In this document: one piece after another, positions 17,777 to 25,852 of the stretch | Layout: each line of letters starts with the position of its first letter | Numbering within the stretch: position 1 is the first letter of the stretch | From: an uncultured Eggerthellaceae bacterium | Lineage (GTDB): Bacteria > Actinomycetota > Coriobacteriia > Coriobacteriales > Eggerthellaceae | Assembly (NCBI GenBank): GCA_910589125.1 | Contig: CAJURX010000006.1 | Coordinates: forward strand, 1 to 64,000 | Direction of reading: 5' to 3' | Length of the DNA stretch: 64,000 bases | Notes under the pieces: model-generated | What the model saw: the letters and a program-made list of their open reading frames with translations, nothing else | Told to the model about the DNA's origin: nothing | Database searches by the model: none | Made by a program: the position numbers and the translations under genes

Positions 17777-20704
17777 TTACGCCACCGGTGCCTCGAGGGC
17801 CTCCTCGAAGGCGGCAGCCTCCGCAAGGACGCGCTTCACGAACTGGCCCGTGAAGCTGCCCGGGACCTCAGCCACTTCCTCAGGCGTGCCCTGCGCTATG
17901 ATCGTCCCTCCATTGACGCCACCCTCAGGACCCAGGTCGACGATATGGTCCGCGCTCTTGATGACATCCAGATTATGCTCGATCACGAGCACGGTGTTGC
18001 CAGAGTCCACCAAGCGCTGCAGCACGATCAGGAGCTGTCGCACGTCCTCGAAGTGAAGGCCCGTCGTGGGCTCGTCCAGGATGTAGAACGTCTTGCCGGT
18101 GCTGCGCTTCTGCAGCTCGCTTGAGAGCTTCACGCGCTGCGCCTCGCCACCTGAGAGCGTAGTGGCAGGCTGCCCCAAGCGGATGTAGCCAAGGCCCACA
18201 TCGTAGAGCGTCTGGAGCTTGCGCTTGATCGACGGGATTTTCTCGAAGAACTTGAGCGCATCCTCGACCGTCATGTCCAGCACCTCGGCGATGTTCATGC
18301 CGCGATAGGTCACCTGCAGCGTCTCGCGATTGTAGCGATGCCCATTGCACACCTCGCACGGAACGTAGATATCCGGCAGGAAGTGCATCTCTATCTTGAT
18401 CTGGCCATCTCCCTTGCACGCCTCGCACCTACCGCCCTTGACGTTGAAGGAGAATCGCCCCGGAGAATATCCGCGCGCCTTCGATTCGGCGGTGGATGCG
18501 AAGAGGTTGCGGATGTCATCCCAAAGCCCGATATAGGTGGCTGGGTTCGACCGCGGCGTGCGGCCGATGGGGCTCTGGTCGATGTTGATGACCTTGTCCA
18601 GCTCATCCAATCCGGACATCTTCCGATACGGACCCGTCCGCTTATGCGCGTGATTGAGCCGATTCGCCAACGCCGGAGCCAGCGTGTCGGTGATCAGCGA
18701 GCTCTTGCCGGAGCCGGATACGCCTGTGATGACGGTGAGCGTGCCGATGGGCACCTCCAGCGTCACGTTCTTGAGATTGTTCTCCTTCGAGCCCGTCATC
18801 TTGAGCTTGCCGCGCTTGGGCTTGCGCCGCTCCTCGGGAACCTCTATCCGACGGCGCCCGGTCAGGTAGTCAGCGGTGATGGAGCCCTCCGTCTGCATGA
18901 CCTCCTCGGGCGTGCCAGCTGCCATCACGTATCCACCGTGCTCTCCCGCACCAGGACCCATATCCACGATGAAGTCAGCGCTGCGCATGGTGTCCTCGTC
19001 ATGCTCCACCACGACGACGGTATTGCCCAGATCGCGCAGATGCTCCAGCGTGGCTATCAGGCGCTCGTTGTCGCGCTGATGCAGGCCGATGGAGGGCTCG
19101 TCCAAGATGTACAAGACGCCCATGAGGCCCGCGCCGATCTGCGTGGCCAGGCGGATGCGCTGAGCTTCGCCACCCGAGAGCGTTGCCGTTGCGCGCTCGA
19201 GCGTCAGGTAATCCAATCCCACATCCACGAGGAAGCGCAACCGGACGATGACCTCCTTCACGATGGGGGCGGCCACGAACTCGTCCTGCCCATCGAAGGT
19301 GAGCGATTCGAAGAACGCAAGGGACTCAGCTGCGCTCATCTCGGTCACATCATGGATGGACTGGTCACGCAGCGTGACCGCCAGGATCTCAGGCTTCAAG
19401 CGACGGCCCTTGCAGGTCTTGCAAGGCACCACCGAGAAATAGCTCTCCAGCTTCTCGCGCTTCGCATCCGTATCCGCCTCCGCATACTTGCGGCGGATGG
19501 CTTCGACCACGCCTTCCCATTCGATGTACCAATACGTGCTGCGCCCATCGAGCGTGTTGTAGTCGACGCGCACCTTCTCCTCCCCGCAGCCTTGGAAGAT
19601 GGCCTTTTGGGTCTTGGGCTTCAAGTCCTCCCACGGCGTGGTGGGATCCTCACCCATGTGGCGCACGACGGCATTCAACACCTGAGGATAGTAGTTGCCG
19701 CTCTTGAAGGGCAGGATGACGCCCTCGTCGATGGACAGCGACGGGTCGCCGATGAGCAGCGACTCATCCACCTCCTCCTGGCTGCCGATGCCGAAGCAAT
19801 CAGGGCATGAGCCGTAGGGAGCATTGAAGGAGAAGTCTCGCGGCTCGAGCTCATCCATGGAGAAGCCATGCTCCGGGCATGCGAGCGCCAAGGAGAACAC
19901 ATGCTCTCCCTCGGCAAGGCCACCCTTCGCCCCTGATGACGTGCCGCCCTGGACAGCGCGGACGTCCTCACCCTCTCCCAACAGCTGCACGAGCACGCGA
20001 CCGTCAGCCAGCTTGGTAGCCAGCTCAACGGCCTCAGCAACGCGGCTGGATGCGGTGGGCTTCAGCACCACGCGATCGACCACGACGTCGATGAAGTGCT
20101 TGATCTTCTTGTTCAGCGTGAGCGGCTCGTTCTCCAGGCGCGTTATATCCCCATCGATGCGCACGCGCGCGAAGCCCTCCTTCTTGAGGTCTTCGAAGAG
20201 CTTCGTGAACTCGCCCTTCTTGCCTGCGACGATGGGCGCCATGATGATGGCCTTGCCACCCTCAGCCCCTCCGAGGGCCAAGATCTCATCGGTCACCTGA
20301 TCGGTGGTCTGCTTCTTGATCTCGCGCCCGCATATCGGGCAATGCGGCACGCCCACGCGCGCATAGAGGAGGCGCAGGTAGTCGTATATCTCCGTCGTGG
20401 TGCCCACCGTGGAGCGCGGATTCTTCGAGGTGGTCTTCTGATCGATGGAGACCGCAGGGGACAGGCCATCGATGGAATCCAGGTCCGGCTTGCTCATCTG
20501 GCCGAGGAACATGCGTGCGTAGCTGGACAAGCTCTCCACATAGCGTCGCTGCCCTTCGGCATACATGGTGTCGAAGGCGAGCGAGGACTTGCCCGAACCG
20601 GAGAGGCCCGTGATGACGATCAGCTCGTCACGTGGGATGGTGAGGTCTATGTCCTTGAGGTTGTGCTCGCGCGCACCCTTGATGACTATCTCTTTCTGAG
20701 GCAT
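17777..20704 (-). CDS. uvrA: Excinuclease ABC subunit A
   Basis: UvrA is the ATPase that finds bulky DNA lesions and loads UvrB. It carries two ABC modules: Walker A GLSGSGKSS near the N-terminus, the signature ATLSGGEAQRIRLA, a second Walker A GVSGSGKSS, and the signature TTLSGGEAQRVKL, plus zinc-module cysteine pairs (CPICGR, CPDCFGI, CKTCKG, CEACKGDG, CEVCNG). The start ATG 20704 gives MPQKEIVIKGAREHN, the family N-terminus, and 975 residues. The frame is open further upstream, but the earlier GTG lies in the promoter spacer. It heads an operon with two membrane-protein genes. Confidence 0.97.
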   Translation of the reverse strand: MPQKEIVIKGAREHNLKDIDLTIPRDELIVITGLSGSGKSSLAFDTMYAEGQRRYVESLSSYARMFLGQMSKPDLDSIDGLSPAVSIDQKTTSKNPRSTVGTTTEIYDYLRLLYARVGVPHCPICGREIKKQTTDQVTDEILALGGAEGGKAIIMAPIVAGKKGEFTKLFEDLKKEGFARVRIDGDITRLENEPLTLNKKIKHFIDVVVDRVVLKPTASSRVAEAVELATKLADGRVLVQLLGEGEDVRAVQGGTSSGAKGGLAEGEHVFSLALACPEHGFSMDELEPRDFSFNAPYGSCPDCFGIGSQEEVDESLLIGDPSLSIDEGVILPFKSGNYYPQVLNAVVRHMGEDPTTPWEDLKPKTQKAIFQGCGEEKVRVDYNTLDGRSTYWYIEWEGVVEAIRRKYAEADTDAKREKLESYFSVVPCKTCKGRRLKPEILAVTLRDQSIHDVTEMSAAESLAFFESLTFDGQDEFVAAPIVKEVIVRLRFLVDVGLDYLTLERATATLSGGEAQRIRLATQIGAGLMGVLYILDEPSIGLHQRDNERLIATLEHLRDLGNTVVVVEHDEDTMRSADFIVDMGPGAGEHGGYVMAAGTPEEVMQTEGSITADYLTGRRRIEVPEERRKPKRGKLKMTGSKENNLKNVTLEVPIGTLTVITGVSGSGKSSLITDTLAPALANRLNHAHKRTGPYRKMSGLDELDKVINIDQSPIGRTPRSNPATYIGLWDDIRNLFASTAESKARGYSPGRFSFNVKGGRCEACKGDGQIKIEMHFLPDIYVPCEVCNGHRYNRETLQVTYRGMNIAEVLDMTVEDALKFFEKIPSIKRKLQTLYDVGLGYIRLGQPATTLSGGEAQRVKLSSELQKRSTGKTFYILDEPTTGLHFEDVRQLLIVLQRLVDSGNTVLVIEHNLDVIKSADHIVDLGPEGGVNGGTIIAQGTPEEVAEVPGSFTGQFVKRVLAEAAAFEEALEAPVA

Positions 20705-20752
20705 CTGATTCCGTTCGCTCGCATCTGCAATATGCATCTTTTCGGACGCACC

Positions 20753-20781
20753 AATATACACGTCCGAACATTTGTTTGCAA
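20753..20781 (-). promoter_or_regulatory. uvrA promoter with LexA (SOS) box in the spacer
   Basis: On the minus strand, TTGCAA (-35, 20776-20781) and TATATT (-10, 20753-20758) are exactly 17 nt apart. The plus strand at 20765-20778 reads CGAACATTTGTTTG, which fits the Gram-positive LexA consensus CGAAC-N4-GTTYG and covers the spacer and part of the -35. LexA bound there would block RNA polymerase. The expected transcript start near 20746 is compatible with ATG 20704. Confidence 0.8.
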
Positions 20782-20892
20782 TACAGAGCTCACCACCGAA
20801 CCGCTAAGAGCACATCATCTCGACAAGGAAGAGAGATGCGAAGAGGAGCGCTCCCTACCACGCGATGTCAGCGTACGCCACACCCTGCACCC

Positions 20893-22731
20893 TCATGCAA
20901 GTGGACGGCGCTCCTTCTGCGCCTGCACCAACCTCTCTTGGAGCGCCACGAGCTCCTGGAAGAGACGCGCTTCCTCAGGGCTCCCATCAGGTGCGCTCCC
21001 CATCTCCTGCTTCAAGCGCGTGGCCTCATCCTCCATATCCCCGATCTTGAGCTCCTGCACGATATAGGAGACGGTGCGATCGGCAGTGATGCGGTCATCT
21101 ATGGAGATGGAGGTCAGGATGGATGCGGCGCGTTCCTCTGCTCGCGCAGCGACATCCATGAGCTGTGCAGGCGATGCGTTCAGGTTCTGCGAGAGCTCCC
21201 CCACCACCGCAGAGGCGATGCGCTCATGCATCTTGAAGTGCCACTTCACGGCCACGATGGCATCCACGAAGGCAAGGCATTCCAGCGGATGCTGGACGAA
21301 CGTCCCCAGGAGCTCTTGTTCCAGAGCGAGCCGGTTCGCCTCCTCGCCCCGCAGGTCGATGGGCTTGGCAGCAGGCGCCTGCGCGACCCCCGGCTCCTCG
21401 TCATCGTAGACGCGCGGCTTCTGAAGGGAAGCCAGCTGGCCGAGCGCATCCTCCTCGCGGATGCGGAGCCGCTGTGCGATCTGCACGGCATACTCCTTCG
21501 CCAGCACGGAATCCTTGATGGGCGCGAGCACGGAGAGCGCATCCGGGAGCGCACGAGCGCGCCCCTCGGCCGTCTCTATGTCATGCTTGACAAGGCGACG
21601 ATCGATGCCGAACTGCACGAGCGGCTGCGCGGCATCTATGAGCGCTTGGAGCGAACCTGCATCATGCGATGCCAGATACTCAGCCGGGTCTTGGCCATCC
21701 GGCAAGCAGAGCGCGCATATCTCCGTCTGCGACCTCCCAGATTCGGGAGTGGCGGCCTCATCTATGAATTGGAGCGCCCGCTCCGTTGCGCGCTGCCCCG
21801 CGGCATCGCCGTCGAAGAGGTAGACGATGCGCTTGCCCGCATGGCGCGACAGCAAGCGGATATGGCTCTTCGTGAGAGCGGTGCCCAGCGTGGCCACGCT
21901 ATTCGTGATGCCCGCCTCATGCATGGCGATGACATCCGTGTACCCCTCGGCCACGATGGCACATCCCGTGGATGCCATCCTCGCCTTCGCCTTGTCGAGC
22001 GCATAGAGCACCTGCGACTTGTGGAAGATGGGCGTCTCCTGGCTGTTCAGGTACTTCGGCTCTCCGCTGCCGATGATGCGACCGCCGAAGGCGATGCACT
22101 GACCCGAGACATCGTGGATGGGGAACATGACGCGCTCGTAGAAGCGGTCGTTCAAGCGCCCATTGCGGTTGACCGATATGTTCGCGCTCACGAGCTCGTC
22201 TGCGGTGAAGCCGAGCGAGCGCAGGTGCGTGGTCATGCGCGAGCGGCCGGGCGCGTATCCCAGCTTCCAATCCTTGGGTACGGTGCCCCCTAGGTCGCGC
22301 GAGGACAGATAGGTGCGCGCACCAGCAGCCCCCTCATCAGGAGAGCGCATCAGCTGCGTATGGAAGAACTCCTCCGCCGCAGCGCACGCATCGCGCAGCC
22401 GCTGCTTCTTGGACTGGGGGATGCCGCCTTGCACATCTTCGGCGATGTCTATGCGGGCACGCTCCGCCAGCTTGCGTACGGCCTCGGGGAATGTGATCTC
22501 ATCCACCTTCATGGTGAAGCCGAACGCGTCCCCACCCTCGCCGCAGCCGAAGCAATGCCAGAGCTGGGTGGCAGGGTCGATCTTGAACGAGGGCGTCTTC
22601 TCATGATGGAGCGGACAGCAGCACCAGAACTCGCGTCCCCGCTGCTGCACGCGGGTGCGCTCGCCTATCAGAGCCACGAGGTCAGTGGCTTCGCGGACCT
22701 TCTGTATGTCGTCATCAGAGATGCGTGCCAT
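20893..22731 (-). CDS. dnaG: DNA primase DnaG
   Basis: The protein makes RNA primers for replication. The N-terminal CHC2 zinc finger uses Cys39, His42, Cys60 and Cys63; the TOPRIM core shows AIVAEGYTDVIAMHEAG and YLFDGDAAGQRA; the C-terminal part is a helical DnaB-interaction region that is poorly conserved. The length of 612 residues is normal. The ATG at 22731 gives ARISDDDIQKVREATDLV, the usual opening. It is divergent from dgt, with about 100 nt between, and lies 188 nt upstream of uvrA. No rpoD follows, unlike in many bacteria. Confidence 0.96.
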   Translation of the reverse strand: MARISDDDIQKVREATDLVALIGERTRVQQRGREFWCCCPLHHEKTPSFKIDPATQLWHCFGCGEGGDAFGFTMKVDEITFPEAVRKLAERARIDIAEDVQGGIPQSKKQRLRDACAAAEEFFHTQLMRSPDEGAAGARTYLSSRDLGGTVPKDWKLGYAPGRSRMTTHLRSLGFTADELVSANISVNRNGRLNDRFYERVMFPIHDVSGQCIAFGGRIIGSGEPKYLNSQETPIFHKSQVLYALDKAKARMASTGCAIVAEGYTDVIAMHEAGITNSVATLGTALTKSHIRLLSRHAGKRIVYLFDGDAAGQRATERALQFIDEAATPESGRSQTEICALCLPDGQDPAEYLASHDAGSLQALIDAAQPLVQFGIDRRLVKHDIETAEGRARALPDALSVLAPIKDSVLAKEYAVQIAQRLRIREEDALGQLASLQKPRVYDDEEPGVAQAPAAKPIDLRGEEANRLALEQELLGTFVQHPLECLAFVDAIVAVKWHFKMHERIASAVVGELSQNLNASPAQLMDVAARAEERAASILTSISIDDRITADRTVSYIVQELKIGDMEDEATRLKQEMGSAPDGSPEEARLFQELVALQERLVQAQKERRPLA

Positions 22732-22786
22732 CGCCTCAGAAACCTTCGATCCTGTCCTCTATACAGAACAGATGTGCTCTTCCATT

Positions 22787-22795
22787 TGCTATGAT
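22787..22795 (+). promoter_or_regulatory. Extended -10 promoter of dgt
   Basis: The string TGCTATGAT combines an extended TGn with a TATGAT hexamer 38 nt before the dgt ATG. Extended -10 promoters need no strong -35, and none is seen. It is in the 102-nt dnaG-dgt divergent gap. Confidence 0.55.
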
Positions 22796-22833
22796 AGCGA
22801 AACATCCCCACCAATGGACCTTGAAGGAAGCAG

Positions 22834-24066
22834 ATGCTCGATAAGCCCAACGCAACGATTCCCTACCTCTCGCTCGATCCCGAGCTGGAACAGCAGATCA
22901 AAGCCGACATGGATGCCAACGTCGCGAACCCTCACGCATTCCGCGATGAGGATGTCGTGCGACGCGAAGACCTCCCCAACGACCGCGCCACGCTCTCTCG
23001 CCCCGCATTCACGCGCGATGTGGAGAAGATCGTGAACGTGCCTGCATACAACCGCTATTCGGGGAAGACGCAGGTATTCTCGTTCGTCAACAACGACGAC
23101 ATCACGCGCCGCGGCCTGCATGTCCAGCTGGTGAACCGCGTTGCTCGGGGCATCGGAAGGCTGCTGCGCCTGAACACCGACCTGATCGAGGCCATCGCGC
23201 TCGGACATGATGTAGGGCACACCCCCTTCGGCCATGCAGGCGAGCGCTTCCTCTCGAAATGCTATCACGAGCGCACCGGGCGCTACTTCAACCACAACGT
23301 GCATTCCGTGCGCGTGCTCGACGAGCTCTACCCGCGCAACATCTCCCTGCAGACCTTAGACGGCGTGCTCGCGCACAATGGGGAATTCGCTTGCCAGAAG
23401 CTCGTGACCAGCGAAGCGACCACCTTCGACGACCTTGATGCCACCGTCGAGGCATGCACAGCCGATTCCAGCACCATCGGATCATTGCGCCCTGCGACCT
23501 TGGAGGGTTGCGTCGTGCGCGTGAGCGACATGATCGCCTATATCGGCAAGGACCGCGCAGATGCGCTTCAGATGGGCGTGCTGGATGACATCGACGTGTT
23601 CGAGAGCTCCATCCTCGGCAAGGACAACGGCCGCATCATCAACAACATGACCGTCGATATCGTGAACAACAGCTACGGCAAGGGCTTCATCTCCATGAGC
23701 CCCGAGCTCTTCGATGACCTGAAGCGCGCGAAGCGTCAGAACTACCAGCTGATCTATGAGCGCGAGGGGATGTTAGAGGATGCTTCGAACGTGGTCGAGC
23801 ACATGTTCGAGCGGCTCTACGACCGGATGCTCTCGGATCTCGCGTCAGGGGACGAGTCCTCCCCCATCTTCGCGCATCACATACGTCCCCTTGCGAGCAC
23901 TTCGCAGACGATCAGCCAAGAGGCCTACCTCGCGCAAGAGCCGAATCGGATCGTCGCAGACTACATCGCCTCCATGACGGATGGGTACTTCACCAGCATC
24001 TACGAGATGCTCTTCCCCGATGAGACCTATGAGATAGAGAAGCGCGGCTATTTCGCGAACCTCTAG
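22834..24066 (+). CDS. dgt: Deoxyguanosinetriphosphate triphosphohydrolase-like HD protein
   Basis: Dgt-type enzymes cut dNTPs to deoxynucleosides and triphosphate. The HD-domain ligands are visible: His96 in RRGLHVQLV, His125-Asp126 in ALGHDVGHTPFGHAGE, and a later VRVSDMIAYIGKD carrying the last Asp. The N-terminal RPAFTRDVEKIVNVPAYNRY also fits dGTPase-like proteins. Substrate choice and allosteric activation cannot be read from sequence. At 410 residues it is of normal length. GAAGGAAG precedes the ATG. It has its own extended -10 promoter and is divergent from dnaG. Confidence 0.9.
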   Translation: MLDKPNATIPYLSLDPELEQQIKADMDANVANPHAFRDEDVVRREDLPNDRATLSRPAFTRDVEKIVNVPAYNRYSGKTQVFSFVNNDDITRRGLHVQLVNRVARGIGRLLRLNTDLIEAIALGHDVGHTPFGHAGERFLSKCYHERTGRYFNHNVHSVRVLDELYPRNISLQTLDGVLAHNGEFACQKLVTSEATTFDDLDATVEACTADSSTIGSLRPATLEGCVVRVSDMIAYIGKDRADALQMGVLDDIDVFESSILGKDNGRIINNMTVDIVNNSYGKGFISMSPELFDDLKRAKRQNYQLIYEREGMLEDASNVVEHMFERLYDRMLSDLASGDESSPIFAHHIRPLASTSQTISQEAYLAQEPNRIVADYIASMTDGYFTSIYEMLFPDETYEIEKRGYFANL

Positions 24067-24125
24067 CTCAGCGCTTAGAGCAGGGCCGCGCATCACGCAG
24101 ATGCGCACGATGAAGGGACGCGCCC

Positions 24126-25313
24126 ATGCAGTACAGGACCAACGAGAAGAACCATGACGAGCTCTCCATCCTCGGCTTCGGCTGCATGCGCTTCCCCACA
24201 TCAGGAGGTCGCATCGACATCGACAAGGCAGAGCGCTTGGTCCTCCAAGCAGTAGAAGGCGGCATCAACTACTTCGATACCGCCTATGCCTACAATGGCA
24301 ACGAGCGCGCTCTAGGTGAGACCTTGAGCCGTCATCCCGGCCTTCGCGAGCGGATCAATCTGGCAACGAAGCTGCCGATACCGCGATGCGAGTCCTGCGA
24401 GGACTTCGACGGATACCTTGGAAGGTCGCTCGAGCGCCTGGGAGTGGACCACGTCGACTACTACCTCATCCATAACGTCACGAGCGCGCACGCGTGGGAT
24501 AGGCTCAAGGACATCGGCATCGAAGGATGGATCGAACGCATCAAGCAAGAAGGCCGGATCGGGCAGATCGGATTCTCCTACCACGGACCGAAGGATGACT
24601 TCCCCATCCTGTGCGACGCCTACCCTTGGGACTTCTGCCAGATACAGTACAACTTCCTGAACGAGCGCTACCAAGCTGGAACAGCTGGGCTCAAGGCCGC
24701 GGGCGAGCGCGGGATCCCTGTCATCGTCATGGAGCCGCTCCTGGGAGGCCAGCTGGCCGAGCCGCTTGCAGCAGATGCTTCAGATATCCTCGCACGAGCG
24801 GGCGAGCCGACGGACCCCGTGCGATTGGCCCTGCGATGGATATGGGACCACCCTGAGGTGACCGTCGTGCTGTCGGGCATGAACGAACCAGGGCAGCTCC
24901 TTGCCAACATCGCAACCGCCGACGCCGCAGCCCCCGGCTGCCTCTCTGATGCCGAGGTGCAAGCCGTAGAGGTGGCACGTGAGATCATCGCGAAGGAGCA
25001 TCGCGTGGGGTGCACCGGGTGCGCATATTGCCTGCCGTGCCCGAAGGGCGTCAACATCCCGCAGTGCTTCGCTGCCTATAACACCTCATTCGCTCAGGGA
25101 TGGAAGCAGGGCATGCAGCAATACATCACAGCCTCAGGAGTGATGGTGGGAGAGGCGCATTTCGCCAGCGACTGCGTAGGTTGCGGCGCCTGCACGAAGA
25201 AGTGCCCGCAGCACATAGATATCCCGACCGAGCTGAAGAAGGTGAAGCGACGCCTGCAGGTGCCTGGGCTCCCCTCCCTCGCCACGTTGGGCGCACGCCT
25301 GATCAGCCGATGA
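24126..25313 (+). CDS. Aldo/keto reductase with C-terminal 4Fe-4S ferredoxin-like domain
   Basis: The first 280 residues form an aldo/keto reductase barrel: GFGCMRFP, NYFDTAYAYNGNE with the catalytic Asp/Tyr pair, ATKLP with the Lys, and YLIHNV with the His. The C-terminal third carries CTGCAYCLPCPKG (about 298-310) and CVGCGACTKKCPQ (about 350-362), patterns that bind iron-sulfur clusters. Such fused proteins are common in anaerobes and are often annotated as oxidoreductases of unknown substrate. The electron donor may be ferredoxin rather than NADPH; that is inference. A GAAGGG ribosome site precedes the ATG. It is convergent with rnhA. Confidence 0.88.
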   Translation: MQYRTNEKNHDELSILGFGCMRFPTSGGRIDIDKAERLVLQAVEGGINYFDTAYAYNGNERALGETLSRHPGLRERINLATKLPIPRCESCEDFDGYLGRSLERLGVDHVDYYLIHNVTSAHAWDRLKDIGIEGWIERIKQEGRIGQIGFSYHGPKDDFPILCDAYPWDFCQIQYNFLNERYQAGTAGLKAAGERGIPVIVMEPLLGGQLAEPLAADASDILARAGEPTDPVRLALRWIWDHPEVTVVLSGMNEPGQLLANIATADAAAPGCLSDAEVQAVEVAREIIAKEHRVGCTGCAYCLPCPKGVNIPQCFAAYNTSFAQGWKQGMQQYITASGVMVGEAHFASDCVGCGACTKKCPQHIDIPTELKKVKRRLQVPGLPSLATLGARLISR

Positions 25314-25338
25314 TGACCGGAGGTGAGAGGCGACTCGC

Positions 25339-25830
25339 CTAGCTCTTCGCGGCCTTGAGATACCCCTCATCCACGATGAGCGCGCTCCCGTCTGCGGCGG
25401 CCGTGGCAAGGGCATCGCAGCGCTCGTTCTCATCGTGGCCCGCATGTCCCTTGATCCAGGTGAAGGTGACCTCATGCGCACCCAAAGCGGCCAGGAGCTC
25501 TTCCCACAGATCCCGGTTCGCCACGGGATCCTTCTTCGCATTCTTCCATCCCCGGCGCTTCCATCCAGAGATCCAGTCCTTGTTGAACGCATCCACGATA
25601 TACTTGGAATCGGTCTGCACGCGCACCCGGCAAGGGCGCTTCAACAGCTGGAGCGCACGGATGACGCCAAGGAGCTCCATGCGATTGTTCGTCGTGAGCT
25701 CATAGCCCTGCGACAGCTCGCGCTCATGCACCTGACCCTTCGAGTCCGTGAAGCGCAGCAGCGCGCCGAAACCGCCGTTCCCGGGATTCCCGCGCGCTGA
25801 ACCGTCGCTGAATATCTCTACGTCTTGCAC
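25339..25830 (-). CDS. rnhA: Ribonuclease HI
   Basis: The enzyme degrades RNA in RNA-DNA hybrids. All four catalytic acids are visible: Asp9 in IFSDGSARGNPG, Glu52 in NNRMEL, Asp74 in QTDSKYIVD, and Asp139 in HENERCDALA. The basic handle segment (DWISGWKRRGWKNAKK) and the length of 163 residues match the E. coli type. It lies 22 nt after hppA and is convergent with the aldo/keto reductase gene. Confidence 0.96.
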   Translation of the reverse strand: MQDVEIFSDGSARGNPGNGGFGALLRFTDSKGQVHERELSQGYELTTNNRMELLGVIRALQLLKRPCRVRVQTDSKYIVDAFNKDWISGWKRRGWKNAKKDPVANRDLWEELLAALGAHEVTFTWIKGHAGHDENERCDALATAAADGSALIVDEGYLKAAKS

Positions 25831-25852
25831 AGCTTGCTTGAGCTCGCCTTGC

